Part shown: positions 1 to 5,190 of the stretch, piece after piece
How positions within the stretch are numbered: the first letter of the stretch is position 1
Layout: each line of letters opens with the position of its first letter
NCBI GenBank assembly: GCA_018065965.1
Contig: JAGHSH010000037.1
Coordinates: forward strand, 1-6,610
Direction of reading: 5' to 3'
DNA: 6,610 nucleotides
DNA from: Candidatus Apopatocola equi
GTDB lineage: Bacteria > Bacillota > Clostridia > Oscillospirales > Oscillospiraceae
Made by a program: the position numbers and the translations under genes
Notes under the pieces: model-generated
Told to the model about the DNA's origin: nothing
The model's input: the letters and a program-made list of their open reading frames with translations, nothing else
Databases searched by the model: none

Positions 1-309
1 ATGGCTGTGAAGCAGATGAAGGACTATCTGGAGAACGGCAACATTGCCAACTCCGTCAACTTCCCCGACGTGGGCTTTGCCCGCGCCGACGGCGACCGCA
101 TCACCGTGTTCCACAAGAATCAGGTCGGCATGCTCGGCACCATTACCGAGAAGGTCGCCGGTAAGGGTCTGAACATCGAGAACCTTGTGAACAAGGCCCG
201 CGGTGATTACGCCTACACCATTCTGGACTTCAACGGTGAGGTTCCCACCGAGCTGGAAGCCATGATCACCGAGATTCCCGGCGTTGTCCGCGTCCGTGTG
301 ATCAAGTGA
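1..309 (+). CDS. serA: D-3-phosphoglycerate dehydrogenase, C-terminal part (ACT domain), 5'-truncated by window edge
   Basis: This is the last 102 codons of 3-phosphoglycerate dehydrogenase, which oxidises 3-phosphoglycerate to 3-phosphohydroxypyruvate with NAD in the first step of serine synthesis in the cytoplasm. Visible residues 1-22 are the end of the catalytic domain and the linker, including NSVNFP at 17-22, which is typical of the family. Residues 33-102 form an ACT regulatory domain with H38, N40 and N58 in the positions where family members bind the serine effector. The first visible ATG is almost certainly an internal methionine, because the NAD-binding and substrate domains (about 280-300 residues) must lie upstream of the window. 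The stop codon TGA at 307-309 shares its last base with the ATG of the next gene, so the two are likely translationally coupled. Feedback inhibition by serine is plausible from the ACT domain but is not shown here. Confidence 0.93.
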   Translation: MAVKQMKDYLENGNIANSVNFPDVGFARADGDRITVFHKNQVGMLGTITEKVAGKGLNIENLVNKARGDYAYTILDFNGEVPTELEAMITEIPGVVRVRVIK

Positions 310-1484
310 TGAGCAGCGAAGGAAAAGACCGGCTGGCAGCTTTGGGACTCCATGTCCCGGAGCTGCTGCTCCCGGCAGAGGGCGTGGATCTCACCCGCTT
401 TTCCGTGGTTGCCTGCGATCAGCACAGCGCCGAGCCGGAATACTGGGAGCGTGTCCGCGAGACGGTCGGCGATGCGCCCTCGAGTCTGAAGCTCATTCTC
501 CCGGAGGCGTGGCTGCAGAACAGCAATGAGCACAAGGCAGCCATCGGCCCCACCATGGAGCGCTATCTGCAGGACGGTATCCTCAGAAGCATCGGCGAGG
601 GCATGGTTTTCCTGCACCGCCGCTGCTCCACGGGTCTGCGGCGGGGTCTGGTGGTCGCCTTCGATCTGGAGCAGTATGACTACCGCAGCGGTGCTAAATC
701 TCTCCTTCGCCCCACGGAGCAAACGGTGATCGAACGGCTGCCCGCCCGTCTGGCCGTGCGCCGGGAGGCTCCCATTGAACTGCCCCATGTAATGGTGCTC
801 TATAATGATCCGGAAGATATGCTCATGAACGCACTGGAGCAGCAGAGCCGGGGCAAAACCCCTCTCTATGATTTTGAGCTTATGGAGCAGGGCGGAGCCG
901 TTACCGGCTGGCAGCTCCGGGATGAGGCCGATTATGCACTGCTGGCGGACTGTCTGGAGAAGCTCCGTGCCCAGGCGATCGACGATATGCTCTTCGCTAT
1001 GGGGGACGGAAACCATTCCTTCGCAGCGGCCAAACTCCGTTGGGAGGAGGTCAAGCTGACCATCGACCCGGATCAGTGGAATGACCATCCCGCCCGTTAT
1101 GCCCTGTGTGAGCTGGTGAATCTGTATGACCCGGGACTGTGCTTTGAGCCCATTCACCGCCTGCTGATCGGTGTATCCCGTGCGGGCGTGTGCAGGGATC
1201 TGAAGCTGGATCCTCTCGCTCCCCCGCCGCTGCAGGAGCTGCAGCCCCGTCTTGACAGCTGGCTGAAGGATCATCCCGAGGCCGAGCTGGAGTATATCCA
1301 CGGGGCGGATGAATGCAGGCATCTAGGACTGAAAAGCGACTGTCTGGCCATTATCTGGGATCGTTTTGACCGGGAGGGGCTCTTTCCCTGGGTCGCTGCT
1401 CACGGTCCCCTCTGCCGCAAGAGCTTTTCCATGGGTCATGCCGCTGACAAGCGGTATTATCTGGAAGCGCGTAAAATCAGATAA
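309..1484 (+). CDS. DUF1015 family protein, coupled to serA
   Basis: This is a 391-residue soluble protein of the DUF1015 family, whose members are usually about 380-430 residues. I recognise it by VACDQHSAEPEYW near the N-terminus (about residues 34-46), a central GDGNHSFAAAK segment with D233, G234, N235, H236 and S237, and the arrangement after serA seen in many Clostridia. The central motif corresponds to the D-G-H-H-R type motif of better-known DUF1015 proteins. I chose ATG at 309, which overlaps the serA stop (TGATG). A GTG at 306 is in frame but adds one residue and has no better ribosome site. No Shine-Dalgarno stands out, which fits translational coupling. No signal peptide or membrane segment is visible. 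The molecular function is not established. The context argues for a role in serine or phosphoserine metabolism, possibly a phosphate-transfer step, but that is inference. Confidence 0.85.
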   Translation: MSSEGKDRLAALGLHVPELLLPAEGVDLTRFSVVACDQHSAEPEYWERVRETVGDAPSSLKLILPEAWLQNSNEHKAAIGPTMERYLQDGILRSIGEGMVFLHRRCSTGLRRGLVVAFDLEQYDYRSGAKSLLRPTEQTVIERLPARLAVRREAPIELPHVMVLYNDPEDMLMNALEQQSRGKTPLYDFELMEQGGAVTGWQLRDEADYALLADCLEKLRAQAIDDMLFAMGDGNHSFAAAKLRWEEVKLTIDPDQWNDHPARYALCELVNLYDPGLCFEPIHRLLIGVSRAGVCRDLKLDPLAPPPLQELQPRLDSWLKDHPEAELEYIHGADECRHLGLKSDCLAIIWDRFDREGLFPWVAAHGPLCRKSFSMGHAADKRYYLEARKIR

Positions 1485-1500
1485 GGAAGATAAAGAAAAA

Positions 1501-1527
1501 GAGGCTGCTTCGGCAGCCTCCTTTTTT
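1501..1527 (+). terminator. Intrinsic terminator of the serA-DUF1015 unit
   Basis: A perfect 8-bp stem (1501-1508 with 1513-1520) closes a TTCG loop in the very stable C(UUCG)G context. It is followed by CTTTTTT at 1521-1527 and begins 16 bases after the DUF1015 stop codon. It separates the serine genes from rnpB. Confidence 0.95.
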
Positions 1528-1539
1528 GACGCAAACGGA

Positions 1540-1568
1540 TTGACAGCGCTCTTGTGCAGTAGTAAAAT
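1540..1568 (+). promoter_or_regulatory. Sigma-A-type promoter of rnpB
   Basis: The -35 box TTGACA at 1540-1545 matches the consensus. The -10 box TAAAAT at 1563-1568 differs by one base, and the spacer is 17 bp. A start about 7 bases downstream (1575 or so) coincides with the 5' strand of the RNase P RNA P1 helix, so promoter and RNA boundary support each other. Confidence 0.9.
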
Positions 1569-1574
1569 ACAACT

Positions 1575-1920
1575 TGCGACCGGGCCACGCAGCCGCGGGC
1601 ACAGGGGGAAACCCCGTGCATGAGGAAAGTCCGGGCTCCACAGGGTAAGGATAACGGGTAACGCCCGCCGAGGGTAACCTTAGGACAAGTGCAACAGAGA
1701 TATACCGCCTGCGTTCGCAGGTAAGGGTGGAAAGGCGAGGTAAGAGCTCACCCACCGTCCGGAGACGGAACGGTGCTGTAAACTCTATCCGGAGCAACGC
1801 CGTGGAGGGACATACAGGCTGACCCGGCCGTCCCGAGGAGGCGGCTTGAGCGCAGCGGCAACACTGCGCCTAGATAGATGGCTGCAAAAGACAGAACCCG
1901 GCTTACAGACCCGATCGCAC
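1575..1920 (+). ncRNA. rnpB: RNase P RNA, bacterial A type
   Basis: This is the catalytic RNA of ribonuclease P, which removes the 5' leader from precursor tRNAs together with the RnpA protein. The conserved blocks occur in order: GAGGAAAGTCCGGGCTCCAC at 1622-1641 (CR-I and the 5' strand of P4), GCAACAGAGA at 1691-1700, GGTAAGAGCTCACC at 1739-1752, TAGATAGATGGCTGC at 1871-1885, and the 3' P4 block beginning AGACAGAACCCGGCTTACAG at 1889. The ends are set by the P1 helix: 1575-1584 pairs with 1910-1919 at nine of ten positions. The length of about 346 nt and the layout fit the A (ancestral) architecture found in Clostridia rather than the B type of Bacilli. The boundaries are good to a few bases. 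Open reading frames on either strand through this gene are artefacts. Confidence 0.96.
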
Positions 1921-1921
1921 C

Positions 1922-1968
1922 GATAAGGGCGTGCAGCTCGCATGAGAACTGCACGCTCTTGCCCTATC
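1922..1968 (+). other. Hairpin after rnpB, possible 3' trailer or non-canonical terminator
   Basis: GTGCAG (1931-1936) pairs with CTGCAC (1949-1954), extended inward by CTC (1937-1939) with GAG (1944-1946) around a GCAT loop. Outside lie AGGGC (1926-1930) with GCCCT (1961-1965) and GAT (1922-1924) with ATC (1966-1968), with a six-base bulge at 1955-1960. There is no T-run after it, so it is not a classical terminator. It starts two to three bases after the RNase P RNA end. It could protect the 3' end, guide processing, or weakly terminate. Confidence 0.6.
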
Positions 1969-1980
1969 TGCACCCGTTTA

Positions 1981-1988
1981 GGAAGGAG
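1981..1988 (+). promoter_or_regulatory. Ribosome binding site of the radical SAM gene
   Basis: GGAAGGAG lies 8 bases before the ATG at 1997 and fixes that start. I found no convincing separate promoter between rnpB and this gene. Confidence 0.85.
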
Positions 1989-1996
1989 AGCATCCC

Positions 1997-2863
1997 ATGC
2001 ATCGAGTGAAAGCAAAAACGATCCTCTCCGGCGGAAGATCCATGAACATCTATCGCGGCTGTCTCCATGGCTGCATCTACTGCGATTCCCGCAGTCTTTG
2101 CTACGGCTTTACCCATGACTTTGAAGATATCGAGGTCAAGGAAAACGCGCCGGAGCTGCTGGAAGCGGCGCTGAAGTCCAAGCGCAAGCGCTGTGTGATC
2201 GGCACCGGAGCCATGAGTGACCCTTATCTCCCCATAGAGTCGGAGCTGCAGCTCACCCGCCGCTGTCTGGAGCTGATCGACCGCTATGCCTTCGGCGCTG
2301 CGGTACTGACCAAGTCCACGCTGGTGCTGCGGGATGCAGAGCTGCTGCAGAGCATCCATGAAAAGGCAAGAGCCACCTTACAGATGACCCTTACCACCTT
2401 TGACGAGCAGCTATGCTCGCTGGTGGAGCCGGGCGTTTCGCTCAGCTATGAGCGTTTTCAGGCGCTCTGCCGTTTCCGGGAGCTCGGCGTTCCCACGGTG
2501 GTGTGGCTTACCCCCCTGCTCCCCTTTCTGAACGATACGGAGGAGAACCTCCTGGGCATCCTCTCCTACTGTGCGGAGGCCGGTGTGAAGGGGATTGTCA
2601 CCTTCGGCTTCGGTCTTACGCTCCGGGAGGGTGACCGGGAATACTATTACGCCGCCCTTGACCGGCATTTCCCCGGCTTGAAGCAGCGCTACATTCGAGA
2701 ATACGGCAATGCCTATGGGCTCCCCAGTCCCAACGAGGCAAGACTGCGGGAAATATTTGAGGAGTTCTGCGGAAAATACGGTATCATGCATATCCCTGAG
2801 GAAATCTTCGCGGATATGGAAGTCATTCCCGAGGGGCATGAACAGCTGAGCCTTTTCCCGTGA
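1997..2863 (+). CDS. SPL-like radical SAM protein (COG1533 type) with a C-terminal clamp-binding-like motif
   Basis: This is a 288-residue radical S-adenosylmethionine enzyme. The CxxxCxxC cluster motif is C22, C26, C29 within YRGCLHGCIYCDSRS and should bind a [4Fe-4S] cluster that cleaves SAM to a 5'-deoxyadenosyl radical. GTGAMSDPYLPIE (about residues 73-85) is the second family signature, typical of the spore photoproduct lyase-like group (COG1533). The spore photoproduct lyase itself repairs thymine dimers in spore DNA. Related proteins such as this one have no assigned substrate, so DNA repair should not be assumed. The last six residues are QLSLFP (283-288), matching the Q-L-S/D-L-F consensus that docks proteins on the bacterial DNA polymerase sliding clamp. 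The start is fixed by GGAAGGAG 8 bases upstream. No membrane segment or signal peptide is visible. The gene may be transcribed from the rnpB promoter. Confidence 0.88.
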   Translation: MHRVKAKTILSGGRSMNIYRGCLHGCIYCDSRSLCYGFTHDFEDIEVKENAPELLEAALKSKRKRCVIGTGAMSDPYLPIESELQLTRRCLELIDRYAFGAAVLTKSTLVLRDAELLQSIHEKARATLQMTLTTFDEQLCSLVEPGVSLSYERFQALCRFRELGVPTVVWLTPLLPFLNDTEENLLGILSYCAEAGVKGIVTFGFGLTLREGDREYYYAALDRHFPGLKQRYIREYGNAYGLPSPNEARLREIFEEFCGKYGIMHIPEEIFADMEVIPEGHEQLSLFP

Positions 2864-2865
2864 CA

Positions 2866-2914
2866 GCAGAAGCTCCATCGGGCAGAGCCGTGCTTCCTCT
2901 TCTGCCGCAGTTTT
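2866..2914 (+). terminator. Possible weak terminator after the radical SAM gene
   Basis: Two mutually exclusive stems can form: GCAGAAG (2866-2872) with CTTCTGC (2899-2905), or GGCAGA (2881-2886) with TCTGCC (2901-2906). Only four T residues follow (2911-2914). It is suggestive by position, before the ahcY promoter, but weak. Confidence 0.3.
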
Positions 2915-2928
2915 ATGTCCCAGAGCCT

Positions 2929-2957
2929 TTGACAATTACACACGGTGATGTTATAAT
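2929..2957 (+). promoter_or_regulatory. Consensus promoter of ahcY, with extended -10
   Basis: TTGACA at 2929-2934 and TATAAT at 2952-2957 are both exact consensus boxes, separated by 17 bp. A TG at 2949-2950 supplies an extended -10 element (TGTTATAAT). Transcription should start near 2964, leaving a leader of about 44 nt, too short for a typical SAM or SAH riboswitch. No operator-like inverted repeat overlaps it. Confidence 0.93.
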
Positions 2958-2985
2958 CAAGACGAAGAAGCCCCTTTAGGGAAGA

Positions 2986-2993
2986 AGAAAGGA
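2986..2993 (+). promoter_or_regulatory. Shine-Dalgarno of ahcY, unusually distant
   Basis: AGAAAGGA is the only purine-rich site before ahcY and ends 14 bases ahead of the ATG at 3008. That is longer than the usual 5-9 bases. No alternative in-frame start lies between the two. Confidence 0.55.
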
Positions 2994-3007
2994 CGCTCGT
3001 CAAAACC

Positions 3008-4252
3008 ATGAATTACATCCGCGATATTTCTCTGGCTCCCTCCGGTGAAGACAAGATCGAATGGGTCCGCCGAAACATGGCCATTCTCCGCAGCATTCAG
3101 GAAGAGTTTGAGCGCGACAAGCCCTTTGCAGGCTTGAAGATTGCTCTTTCCATCCATCTGGAAGCCAAGACCGCATACCTCTGCCGCGTCCTTGCCGCAG
3201 GCGGTGCGGAGATGTATGTTACCGGCTCCAATCCCCTCTCCACGCAGGATGACATTGCCGCCGCCCTCGCCTCCTCCGGCATGAATGTATTTGCCGTTCA
3301 CGCCGCTACCGCCGAGGAGTACAACGCCTGCATCGAATCTGTTGTCAAGGCTGAGCCCGACATCGTCATTGATGATGGCGGCGATATTCTGAATATGATC
3401 CACAACCGCTATCCCCAGCTGGAAAAGAAGGTGCTGGGCGGCTGCGAGGAAACGACCACCGGCATCCACCGTCTGCGCGCCATGGAACGGGACGGAGAGC
3501 TCCGCTTCCCCATGTTCGATGTAAATGACGCCGACTGCAAGCACCTTTCCGATAACCGCTACGGCACCGGTCAGTCCGTGTTCGACGGCATCAACGGCAC
3601 CACCAATCTGGTCGTGGCCGGCAAGCGCGTTGTGGTGGCGGGCTACGGCTGGTGCGGTCGCGGCGTTGCCATGCGCGCCAAGGGTCTTGGCGCCAAGGTC
3701 ATCGTTACCGAGATCGATCCCGTAAAGGCCATTGAGGCGGTCATGGACGGCTTTGAGGTCATGCCCATGGCTGAGGCTGCCCCTCTGGGGGACATTTTTG
3801 TTACCGTTACCGGCTGCAGCGGCGTGATCACCGAGGAACACTTCCTCACCATGAAGGACGGCGTGCTGCTCTCCAATGCCGGCCACTTTGATGTAGAGGT
3901 CGATGTGAAGCGGCTGGGTGAGATCGCCGTGGAAACGCGTCCCATGAAGCCCAACATCATGGGCTACAAGCTTGCCAACGGCAACTGGCTCTACGTGCTG
4001 GGCGAAGGCCGTCTTGTGAATCTGGCTGCCGGCAACGGCCATCCCGCCGAGATCATGGACATGAGCTTCGGCATTCAGGCGCTGTGCGCCCGCTATGTGG
4101 CCGAGCATCGGGGTGAGCTGCCCGTGGCGCTGCTGAGCGTTCCCGTGGAGATCGACAAGAAGGTCGCTCTGCTCAAGCTCAACGCACTGGGCGTGAAGAT
4201 CGATACGCTCACTGCCGAGCAGGAGCACTATGTCAACAGCTGGAACGTATAA
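3008..4252 (+). CDS. ahcY: Adenosylhomocysteinase, short (Thermotoga/archaeal-like) form
   Basis: This cytoplasmic NAD-dependent enzyme reversibly hydrolyses S-adenosylhomocysteine to adenosine and homocysteine, relieving product inhibition of methyltransferases. At 414 residues it lacks the roughly 40-residue insertion of the longer eukaryotic and proteobacterial enzymes. Substrate-domain signatures are SIHLEAKTA (H50, E52, T55), DDGGD (122-126), EETTTG (147-152) and K178/D182/N183 in DCKHLSDNRYG, which match the catalytic Lys-Asp-Asn of the human enzyme. The NAD-binding Rossmann loop is GYGWCGRG (212-219), with E235 in VTEIDP expected to hold the NAD ribose. H293 in NAGHFD and the VNLAAGNGHP segment (337-346) complete the active site. 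YGTGQS (185-190) has Thr where the human enzyme has Cys195. The usual Lys-Pro-Asp-His-Tyr-Arg-Tyr tail is replaced by EQEHYVNSWNV, so cofactor binding at the C-terminus differs. It is transcribed from its own strong promoter and followed by a terminator-like hairpin. Confidence 0.96.
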   Translation: MNYIRDISLAPSGEDKIEWVRRNMAILRSIQEEFERDKPFAGLKIALSIHLEAKTAYLCRVLAAGGAEMYVTGSNPLSTQDDIAAALASSGMNVFAVHAATAEEYNACIESVVKAEPDIVIDDGGDILNMIHNRYPQLEKKVLGGCEETTTGIHRLRAMERDGELRFPMFDVNDADCKHLSDNRYGTGQSVFDGINGTTNLVVAGKRVVVAGYGWCGRGVAMRAKGLGAKVIVTEIDPVKAIEAVMDGFEVMPMAEAAPLGDIFVTVTGCSGVITEEHFLTMKDGVLLSNAGHFDVEVDVKRLGEIAVETRPMKPNIMGYKLANGNWLYVLGEGRLVNLAAGNGHPAEIMDMSFGIQALCARYVAEHRGELPVALLSVPVEIDKKVALLKLNALGVKIDTLTAEQEHYVNSWNV

Positions 4253-4260
4253 AAACCAAC

Positions 4261-4304
4261 GGGGCCGTGGGAAAGCGCTCTATCACTTTCCCCAGCCTCT
4301 TTTT
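4261..4304 (+). terminator. Intrinsic terminator (possibly partial) between ahcY and the phosphorylase gene
   Basis: GGGAAAG (4269-4275) pairs with CTTTCCC (4286-4292) around a 10-base loop. The stem is extended outward by GGGGCCG (4261-4267) against CAGCCTC (4293-4299), with one C-A mismatch, one G-T wobble and a bulged T at 4268. TTTTT follows at 4300-4304. It begins eight bases after the ahcY stop. I see no strong promoter between it and the next gene, so some read-through seems likely. Confidence 0.78.
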
Positions 4305-4329
4305 CAGCGGAACTCAAACCTATTGTGAC

Positions 4330-4335
4330 AGGAGG
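4330..4335 (+). promoter_or_regulatory. Ribosome binding site of the phosphorylase gene
   Basis: AGGAGG is a full-strength Shine-Dalgarno 7 bases before ATG 4343. It rules out the in-frame GTG at 4325, which lies upstream of it. Confidence 0.93.
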
Positions 4336-4342
4336 AATCACC

Positions 4343-5170
4343 ATGGAAACCCATTATACCTACGCCATGTATGAGCAGGCTGCTGCCTACATCAAAAACA
4401 AGATCGGCGGCGAGGCAGAGCTGGGCGTTATCCTCGGCTCCGGACTCGGCTCCCTGAGCAAGATGCTGGTGGACGCGGTGGAGATCCCTTACAGCGATAT
4501 TCCCTTTTTCCTCCGTTCCACCGTGCCGGGTCATGCGGGGAAATTCATCTTCGGCACCCTCCGCGGCCGCCGCATTCTCTGTATGTCCGGACGCTTCCAC
4601 TCCTATGAGGGCTACAGCTTTGAACAGCTCTCTCTTCCCGTGCGCATCTTCAAACTCATGGGTGTCCGCGCTCTCGTGCTGACCAATGCGGCCGGCGGCG
4701 TGAATCTTGGCTACAAGCCCGGTGACATCATGGTTATCTCCGATCAGATCGTTTTCTCCGGCACCAGTCCCCTGCGCGGCCCCAATCTGGACGAGTTCGG
4801 CCCCCGTTTCTTCGATGTTTCCGAGATGTATGACCCCAGGCTTCGCAACCTGGCTATGACCCTTTCGAAGGACTATGCGCTCCGTTTCCACGAAGGCGTC
4901 TATTTCTGGATGCCCGGCCCCCAGTTTGAGACCCCGGCGGAGATTCGCGCCATCCGCGCCCTCGGCGGCGACGCAGTGGGTATGTCCACCGTCACCGAAG
5001 CGGTGACTGCCGCCCACTGCTCTCTGCCCGTCGTCGGTTTTTCCGTGATCACCAACATGGCCGCAGGCATTCTGAGCCAGCCGCTTACCCACACAGAGGT
5101 CATGGAGACCGCTGCTCTCATTGAAACCGAGTTCAGCGTCTATATGTCTGACCTGCTCACCATCATCTGA
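4343..5170 (+). CDS. Purine nucleoside phosphorylase, trimeric 6-oxopurine type
   Basis: This 275-residue enzyme cleaves purine nucleosides with phosphate to free base and (deoxy)ribose 1-phosphate. It belongs to the trimeric family of human PNP and bacterial PunA, not the hexameric DeoD family. Visible motifs are GSGLG (32-36, phosphate-binding S33), H64 in VPGHAGKF, GRFHSYEG (R84, H86, Y88), NAAGG (115-119), MPGPQFETPAE with E196, VGMST with M214, and ITNMAAG with N238. E196 and N238 correspond to human E201 and N243, the pair that recognises 6-oxopurines, so inosine and guanosine are expected substrates and adenosine a poor one. That is family knowledge applied to visible residues. The length is normal. 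It lies 72 bases after ahcY across a terminator-like hairpin and 20 bases before the deaminase gene, with which it is probably co-transcribed. Xanthosine phosphorylases are close relatives, so exact base preference is open. Confidence 0.93.
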   Translation: METHYTYAMYEQAAAYIKNKIGGEAELGVILGSGLGSLSKMLVDAVEIPYSDIPFFLRSTVPGHAGKFIFGTLRGRRILCMSGRFHSYEGYSFEQLSLPVRIFKLMGVRALVLTNAAGGVNLGYKPGDIMVISDQIVFSGTSPLRGPNLDEFGPRFFDVSEMYDPRLRNLAMTLSKDYALRFHEGVYFWMPGPQFETPAEIRAIRALGGDAVGMSTVTEAVTAAHCSLPVVGFSVITNMAAGILSQPLTHTEVMETAALIETEFSVYMSDLLTII

Positions 5171-5190
5171 AAGAGAAGAGAAAGAAAAAT

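Noticed and set aside
213..1322. A 369-codon open frame on the - strand opposite the DUF1015 gene
   Set aside because: It also overlaps the end of serA and shows no family signature. The + strand genes have family motifs and coupled starts.
1477..2015. Several short - strand frames across the rnpB region
   Set aside because: They run through the conserved RNase P RNA blocks and have no protein signature.
2964..3007. A SAM or SAH riboswitch in the ahcY leader
   Set aside because: The leader is only about 44 nt and shows no multi-helix junction or recognisable riboswitch core. The SAH riboswitch is longer and has a conserved pseudoknotted core not seen here.
2957..4228. A 423-codon open frame on the - strand opposite ahcY
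   Set aside because: It mirrors ahcY codon by codon, a frequent effect of GC-rich third positions. It has no recognisable domain and no ribosome site that I could see, and ahcY is unmistakable.
4300..4326. A promoter before the phosphorylase gene (TTTTCA ... TATTGT)
   Set aside because: The boxes match poorly, and the spacing of about 14 bp is too short for a sigma-A promoter.
4325..4342. An upstream GTG start at 4325 for the phosphorylase
   Set aside because: It would place the AGGAGG site within the coding sequence. ATG 4343 has ideal spacing, and starting there gives residue numbering that matches human PNP through the active site.
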